Shown piece by piece: positions 21,514 to 25,422 of a stretch of 25,422 nt of DNA. Under the pieces are notes generated by a model, which was not told the origin of the DNA, ran no database searches, and saw nothing but the letters and a program-made list of their open reading frames with translations. Within the stretch, counting starts at the first letter, position 1; the number at the start of each line of letters is the position of its first letter. The DNA is from Syntrophomonadaceae bacterium (GTDB taxonomy: Bacteria > Bacillota > Syntrophomonadia > Syntrophomonadales > Syntrophomonadaceae): contig JAUNBV010000005.1 in the NCBI GenBank assembly GCA_030526885.1, positions 1-25,422 on the forward strand, written 5' to 3'. The position numbers and the translations under genes were made by a program.

Positions 21514-23463
21514 ATGGATAAGAAAACTTTTTACATCACCACGCCCATCTATTACCCCAGCGACAACCTGCATATCGGACATGCATACTCTACCGTGGCG
21601 GCGGATTGCATGGCCCGGTTCAAGCGAATGCAGGGTTTTGACGTATATTATCTCACCGGCACCGATGAGCATGGACAAAAGCTGGAACGGGTAGCCCGCG
21701 CCGCCGGCCGGGAGCCCATTGAATATATCGATGAGATCGTGGCGGGAATACGTAAGCTGTGGGATACCCTGCTGATCAGCAATACCGATTTTATCCGCAC
21801 TACGGAAAAACGCCACCAGGAAGTGGTGCAGAAGATATTCACCACCGTTTACGAGAAAGGCGACATTTATAAATCGGAATATGAGGGCTGGTATTGCACG
21901 CCCTGCGAAACGTATTTTACCGCGCGCCAGCTGGATGAAGGGAAATGCCCCGATTGCGGCCGCGAAGTGGAACTGTTGAAAGAGGAGAGCTATTTCTTCA
22001 AAATGGGCAAATATGCCCAGCAGTTGCTCGACCATATCGAGGCCCATCCCGATTTCATCAAGCCGGAATCGCGGCGCAATGAGGTAGTAAACTTTATTCG
22101 CAGCGGCCTGGAAGACCTGTGCGTATCGCGCACCACTTTTAAGTGGGGCATTCCCGTGCCGTTTGATTCCAGCCATGTGGTGTATGTGTGGTTTGACGCC
22201 CTGATCAATTATATCAGCGCGCTGGGCTACGGCGACCCCGCCAGTGAAAACGCCAAATACTGGCCGGCTGACGTGCATCTGATGGCCAAGGATATTTTGC
22301 GCTTTCACGCCATCATCTGGCCCACCATGCTGATGGCGGCCGATATTCCCCTGCCCAAAAAGGTTTTTGCCCACGGCTGGATCATGCTGGAGGGCGGCAA
22401 GATGTCGAAGTCCAAGGGCAACGTAGTCGACCCCATGATTTTGGTCGAACGCTACGGCGTGGATGCGGTGCGCTATTACCTGCTGCGCGAGCTCAGCTAC
22501 GGGCAGGACGGCGCTTATTCCGAGGAACTGATGATCAGCCGCATCAACAGCGAACTGGCCAACGACTTGGGCAACCTGGTCAGCCGCACCGTGGCCATGA
22601 TCCTGCGCTACTTTGACGGGGAGATCCCCCCACCGGAAGGCAGGCTGCAGGACCTGGACATCGAGGTGCAGGCCATGGCGGGGCACACCTTTACCGAGGC
22701 CACCTTAAAACTCGAGGGGCTGGACTTCTCCGGCTACACGCAGGCCATATTGCGCCTGGTCAGCCGGGCCAATAAATATATCGACGAAACCGAGCCCTGG
22801 CTGTTGGCCAAGGACCCGGAGCAAAGAGACCGGTTGGGCACGGTGCTCTATCATCTGGTGGAATGCATCCGCATCACCACCACCATGCTGCTGCCCGCCA
22901 TGCCCACCCTGGCAGAGCGTTTGCAGGCTCAGGCCCCGCTGTTTGCCGACCCGGCACGGATCGGCTGGGACCAAGCCGGCCGCTGGGGGCTCACCCCTCC
23001 CGGCGAGCAAGTCAGCAAGGGCGACGCGCTTTTCCCCCGCATCGATATCAAATTATGGGAGGAGCAGCAGGCCGGCGAACAACCGGCCCAAGCCGCCGCT
23101 TCCGGCCCGGAAGCCGAGCCCGCGCCGCCGGAAATCACTATCGACGATTTTGCCAAAATGGACCTGCGGGTGGGCGAGGTCATCGCCTGTGAAAAGATGC
23201 CCAAGGCAGACAAGCTGTTGATCTCACAGGTCAAGGTGGGCGAGGAAATACGCACTATCGTTTCCGGTATCGCTCCCTGGTATGAGCCCGAAGAAATGAT
23301 CGGCAAAAAAGTAGTGGTGGTAGCCAATCTAAAGCCGGTCAAACTGCGCGGCGTGCTGTCGCAGGGCATGATTTTGGCCGCTTCCTCCTCCGACGAGGAC
23401 CGCTGGGTGCACGTGGTGACCATCGACGACGACCGCATCCAAGCCGGCGACCGCATAAAATAG
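21514..23463 (+). CDS. metG: Methionyl-tRNA synthetase with C-terminal tRNA-binding domain
   Basis: This 649-residue enzyme charges tRNA-Met. It starts MDKKTFYITTPIYYPSDNLHIGH with GGGAGG eight bases upstream. HIGH is at 20-23, the four zinc cysteines C128, C131, C145 and C148 (YCTPC ... KCPDCG) lie in the connective peptide, and KMSKS is at 296-300. The anticodon-binding helical domain runs to about 510. A Pro/Ala/Glu-rich linker (about 525-545) leads to the Trbp111/EMAP-like dimerisation and tRNA-binding domain (FAKMDLRVGEVIACEKMPKA ... LKPVKLRGVLSQGMILAA). It has its own promoter, and tatD follows 57 bases later. Confidence 0.98.
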   Translation: MDKKTFYITTPIYYPSDNLHIGHAYSTVAADCMARFKRMQGFDVYYLTGTDEHGQKLERVARAAGREPIEYIDEIVAGIRKLWDTLLISNTDFIRTTEKRHQEVVQKIFTTVYEKGDIYKSEYEGWYCTPCETYFTARQLDEGKCPDCGREVELLKEESYFFKMGKYAQQLLDHIEAHPDFIKPESRRNEVVNFIRSGLEDLCVSRTTFKWGIPVPFDSSHVVYVWFDALINYISALGYGDPASENAKYWPADVHLMAKDILRFHAIIWPTMLMAADIPLPKKVFAHGWIMLEGGKMSKSKGNVVDPMILVERYGVDAVRYYLLRELSYGQDGAYSEELMISRINSELANDLGNLVSRTVAMILRYFDGEIPPPEGRLQDLDIEVQAMAGHTFTEATLKLEGLDFSGYTQAILRLVSRANKYIDETEPWLLAKDPEQRDRLGTVLYHLVECIRITTTMLLPAMPTLAERLQAQAPLFADPARIGWDQAGRWGLTPPGEQVSKGDALFPRIDIKLWEEQQAGEQPAQAAASGPEAEPAPPEITIDDFAKMDLRVGEVIACEKMPKADKLLISQVKVGEEIRTIVSGIAPWYEPEEMIGKKVVVVANLKPVKLRGVLSQGMILAASSSDEDRWVHVVTIDDDRIQAGDRIK

Positions 23464-23520
23464 TTGTCCGGCGCCGCTTTTTAAGCTCTCGCTACCGGCA
23501 ACCAACGGGGGGAATTAAAC

Positions 23521-24288
23521 ATGCTGTTTGACAGCCACGCTCATCTACAGAGCGATGCCATTGAAGATAAGCTGGAACATATATTGCAGCGCGCGCGGGA
23601 GGCCGAGGTGGAGGATATCGCGGTGGTGGGCTATGACCTGCCTTCCTCTCGGCAGGCGGTGGAACTGGCGCGCAGGCATAAAATGCTTCATGCCGTGGTG
23701 GGCATCCACCCCCACGATGCCAAGACCGCGGATGAAGAAACGCTGGCGGAGATTATGCGGCTGGGCAAGCTGCCCGAGGTGGTGGCCATCGGTGAAATGG
23801 GACTGGATTATTTCCGTAACCTGTCGCCCAAGGACGAACAGATAAACGCCTTTCGCGCGCAAATAAAGATCGCCCACGAACTGGGCAAACCCATCGTAAT
23901 CCATGACCGCGACGCCCATCAGGAAGTTTTGGACATCCTGAAAAGCGAAAAGGCCGGCCGAAACATGGGCATTATGCACTGCTATTCCGGTCATCTGCCG
24001 CTGGCGGTGGAATTGATGAAGCAAGGCTTTTATATCTCCATCGCGGGGCCGGTGACATATAAAAACGCGGCCAAAACCCAGGAAGTGGCGGCCAAGGTAC
24101 CGGCTGACCGCCTCTTGGTGGAAACCGACTGCCCCTACCTGAGCCCCGAGCCCTTTCGCGGCAAGACCAATGAACCCGCCCGCGTGCGCGACACCGCCCG
24201 CAAGGTAGCCGAGCTGCGCCATAAACCCTTGGAGGAAATCTCATATCTCACCTGGCTAAACGCCCGCAAGGTGTTTGGCCTGGGGTAG
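23521..24288 (+). CDS. tatD: TatD-family metal-dependent hydrolase (YabD/YcfH type)
   Basis: This 255-residue TIM-barrel protein starts MLFDSHAHLQS behind GGGGGGAA. Metal ligands fit the family: HAH in DSHAHL, E in AIGEMGLDYF, H in VIHDRDAHQ, H in IMHCYSG and D in LVETDCPYL. Conserved VVGIHPHDAK and LSPEPFRGKTNEP are also present. TatD-family enzymes act as 3'-5' exonucleases or DNases, or as related metal-dependent hydrolases. The exact activity of this YabD-like branch is not settled. It is the downstream partner of metG, as in B. subtilis, and ends in a strong terminator. Confidence 0.95.
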   Translation: MLFDSHAHLQSDAIEDKLEHILQRAREAEVEDIAVVGYDLPSSRQAVELARRHKMLHAVVGIHPHDAKTADEETLAEIMRLGKLPEVVAIGEMGLDYFRNLSPKDEQINAFRAQIKIAHELGKPIVIHDRDAHQEVLDILKSEKAGRNMGIMHCYSGHLPLAVELMKQGFYISIAGPVTYKNAAKTQEVAAKVPADRLLVETDCPYLSPEPFRGKTNEPARVRDTARKVAELRHKPLEEISYLTWLNARKVFGLG

Positions 24289-24303
24289 TCTCCATGATAT
24301 TTT

Positions 24304-24338
24304 GAGGGCGAAAGCACTTGCTGCTTTCGCCCTCTTGA
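24304..24338 (+). terminator. Terminator of the metG-tatD operon
   Basis: A perfect 13-bp stem, GAGGGCGAAAGCA (24304-24316) and TGCTTTCGCCCTC (24322-24334), has a five-base loop. The following T-tract (TTGATT) is short. It also marks the point after which the base composition falls. Confidence 0.8.
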
Positions 24339-24343
24339 TTATC

Positions 24344-24490
24344 TCATGAGCATGACCAGACAATTTTGTCCCTGACGGCATAGCCGTTAATTTTATCATT
24401 GACGAAAGCGGCCGGCTCCGCTATCTCCCATTGCGCTGTATGCCCATTTTCTCCACATAAGCGCACTTTTTTCTGTAGCTCAGATGCCAT
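24344..24490 (-). CDS. Possible 48-residue ORF coupled to the anti-sigma-like gene
   Basis: The frame starts ATG at 24490, sharing one base with the upstream stop (TGATG), and ends at TGA at 24344. It encodes MASELQKKVRLCGENGHT, continuing through WEIAEPAAFVNDKINGY to VWSCS. It has no strong ribosome site of its own and would depend on coupling. Composition looks protein-like and soluble. It may instead be the remnant of a longer gene. No family is recognised. Confidence 0.35.
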   Translation of the reverse strand: MASELQKKVRLCGENGHTAQWEIAEPAAFVNDKINGYAVRDKIVWSCS

Positions 24491-25080
24491 CAGTTGAACA
24501 TGGAAGGATGCAGGTATTTATTGGGACTGGTTGCATAACCGTTTTGATACTTTACGGTCATATATAAGATATCATTACCGTTCACAAGTTTAACATAGCA
24601 AACATTGTTCTCAAACTTATCTGTGATATCAAGCTTTTGATCAAACCAATAAACGCAAACCGTGCCATTGTCCTCATAGCGTACATCGGGTGCCGTTAAC
24701 TGCTCCATAAGCTCTTCTTCTGTTGCAGGAATTTCGGTTCCGTCCGGTGCAAATGAAACACCACCTCCGCCCTGATGCCTTATATTTCCCTCACTGTCTG
24801 TGTAAGCCATGCTGTAACTCCCGTTTCCATCAAACTCAATGATTGCTTTAGTTTGGTCGCCATGAATCCAAAGCTGAATGGTACGCTGAATTCCTCCAAC
24901 ATCCGCAGCGTACGCAGCAGTTGCGCTGCCAACCATTAATACGCAAGCAGCAACCCATGCGGCCAATTTGTTTAATTTCATTTTTTTACTTGTAGTTGCC
25001 ATTTTATTTACCTCCAAAGAAAAATCATCGGAGATATGCATAGCAGAAAATGCCTGCTTATATTTCTCCTTATTCGTCAT
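24490..25080 (-). CDS. Membrane-anchored anti-sigma-like or secreted protein of an ECF sigma cassette
   Basis: This 196-residue protein begins MTNKEKYKQAFSAMHISDDF, its start lying inside the end of the sigma gene (11-base overlap). A short cytoplasmic N-terminus (1-37) with the pattern often seen in clostridial anti-sigma factors precedes one hydrophobic segment (LAAWVAACVLMVGSATAAYAAD, about 38-59). About 135 extracytoplasmic residues follow. They are rich in Gly, Asp and Asn (GDQTKAIIEFDGNGSY, YWFDQKLDITDKFENN). The overlap and gene order argue for regulation of the partner sigma factor. The N-terminus is short for a zinc-type anti-sigma domain, and an AYA-A end could be a signal peptidase site. 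A secreted or signal-responsive protein is therefore an alternative. Its DNA is clearly AT-richer than the core genes. Confidence 0.65.
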   Translation of the reverse strand: MTNKEKYKQAFSAMHISDDFSLEVNKMATTSKKMKLNKLAAWVAACVLMVGSATAAYAADVGGIQRTIQLWIHGDQTKAIIEFDGNGSYSMAYTDSEGNIRHQGGGGVSFAPDGTEIPATEEELMEQLTAPDVRYEDNGTVCVYWFDQKLDITDKFENNVCYVKLVNGNDILYMTVKYQNGYATSPNKYLHPSMFN

Positions 25081-25422
25081 CTTCCCATACCTCCTGTAGT
25101 GTGTTTTTAAGCAGCATTCTCCCTCGTGACAGTCTGACCTTCACATTGCTCTCAGATAACTTTAGAATGTCTGAAATTTCTTTTACAGAGTAATCTTCAT
25201 AGTAAAACAGGTGAATAACCACACGGTATTTTTCCGGTAGCTTCATTACGGCTTCAAACAAATCGGATGTTTCAGCCGATTCAAAGGTTAAACTCTCCAT
25301 ATAGTCCTCCAAAGGGAGAGCGTTCCGTCGAAAAAATACATTGTTTTTATTTCTTGCCTTATTGATTGCTACACGAATTAGCCATGCACGAATATGCTGC
25401 TCTGTTTCACAATCTTTTTTTA
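25070..25422 (-). CDS. ECF-type RNA polymerase sigma factor, N-terminus cut by window edge
   Basis: The minus-strand frame is open from the window end to a stop at 25070, giving 116 visible residues; the start lies outside. The upstream part (KKDCETEQHIRAWLIRVAINKARN) is the end of sigma region 2. After a short linker, region 4 reads LPEKYRVVIHLFYYEDYSVKEISDILKLSESNVKVRLSRGRMLL, with the helix-turn-helix in SVKEISDILKLSESNVKVRLSR. An internal TTG at 25312 should not be taken as the start, because region 2 would be lost. It directs RNA polymerase to a dedicated promoter set, probably including its own operon. Sampled lines here are about 32-40% GC, unlike the neighbours. Confidence 0.88.
   Translation of the reverse strand, partial: KKDCETEQHIRAWLIRVAINKARNKNNVFFRRNALPLEDYMESLTFESAETSDLFEAVMKLPEKYRVVIHLFYYEDYSVKEISDILKLSESNVKVRLSRGRMLLKNTLQEVWEDDE

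Noticed and set aside
25070..25312. Complete 80-residue protein starting at TTG 25312
   Set aside because: The same frame continues upstream to the window end and encodes sigma region 2, so this is only the C-terminal part of a cut gene.
1..25422. CRISPR arrays, tRNA/rRNA genes, insertion sequences, toxin-antitoxin or phage-defence genes
   Set aside because: No regularly spaced repeats, cloverleaf, transposase or known defence motifs were seen on either strand.

Overview
The window reads as chromosomal DNA of an anaerobic, probably spore-former-related Firmicute (class Clostridia) with an unusually GC-rich genome; hand counts of sampled core-gene lines give about 57-60% GC. The main clue is gene order. 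tmk-holB-ricT-yabA-trmN6-rsmI, followed further on by abrB, metG and tatD, is the block known from Bacillus subtilis around yaaT/yabA/abrB/metS/yabD. greA-lysS, an acyl-CoA dehydrogenase and a quinate-dehydrogenase-like protein recall syntrophic or sulfate-reducing clostridia. No species name can be given from sequence alone.

Layout. 1-5100: a GNAT acetyltransferase cut by the left edge (minus), a quinate-5-dehydrogenase-like protein, an unrecognised 298-residue protein, greA and lysS (all plus). 5121-6368: a lone acyl-CoA dehydrogenase (minus), divergent from tmk. 6539-10951: a compact housekeeping operon tmk-holB-ricT-yabA-trmN6-rsmI. It serves dTTP supply, clamp loading, RNA-processing and sporulation control through RicT, replication-initiation control through YabA, and tRNA/rRNA methylation. 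Genes overlap or nearly abut, and ricT and yabA overlap by 149 bases in different frames. 10987-20864: about 10 kb of accessory and regulatory genes sitting where other Firmicutes pass straight from rsmI to abrB. It has three modules: a cytoplasmic molybdopterin oxidoreductase with an Rrf2-type regulator; an ABC exporter with TetR regulator and HlyD-like adaptor; and a GT2-GtrA membrane glycosyltransferase followed by an OmpR-type two-component system. 20956-24288: abrB (minus), then metG and tatD (plus), resuming the conserved order. 24344-25422: an AT-richer segment holding an ECF sigma factor (cut by the right edge), an overlapping membrane-anchored anti-sigma-like protein and a tiny overlapping ORF. 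Its composition suggests acquisition by transfer.

Regulation visible in the sequence. Each accessory module has its own recognisable control region. A TTGACA-N17-TATGCT promoter whose -10 lies inside a perfect 11-bp inverted repeat precedes the oxidoreductase. A TTGACA-N18-TATAAT promoter with a TetR-like imperfect palindrome at the expected start point precedes the ABC exporter. A direct repeat TTTAAT-N5-TTTAAT, placed like a Pho/PmrA box, lies upstream of the glycosyltransferase. These point to autoregulated modules: Rrf2 on the oxidoreductase, TetR on the exporter, and the response regulator on envelope modification. All of these links are inferred, not demonstrated.

No rRNA, tRNA, CRISPR array, insertion sequence or T-box was found. 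I did not see a clearly new defence system. The best candidates for new biology are the operator-controlled orphan molybdo/tungsto-enzyme, the glycosyltransferase/two-component module and the transferred sigma/anti-sigma cassette.
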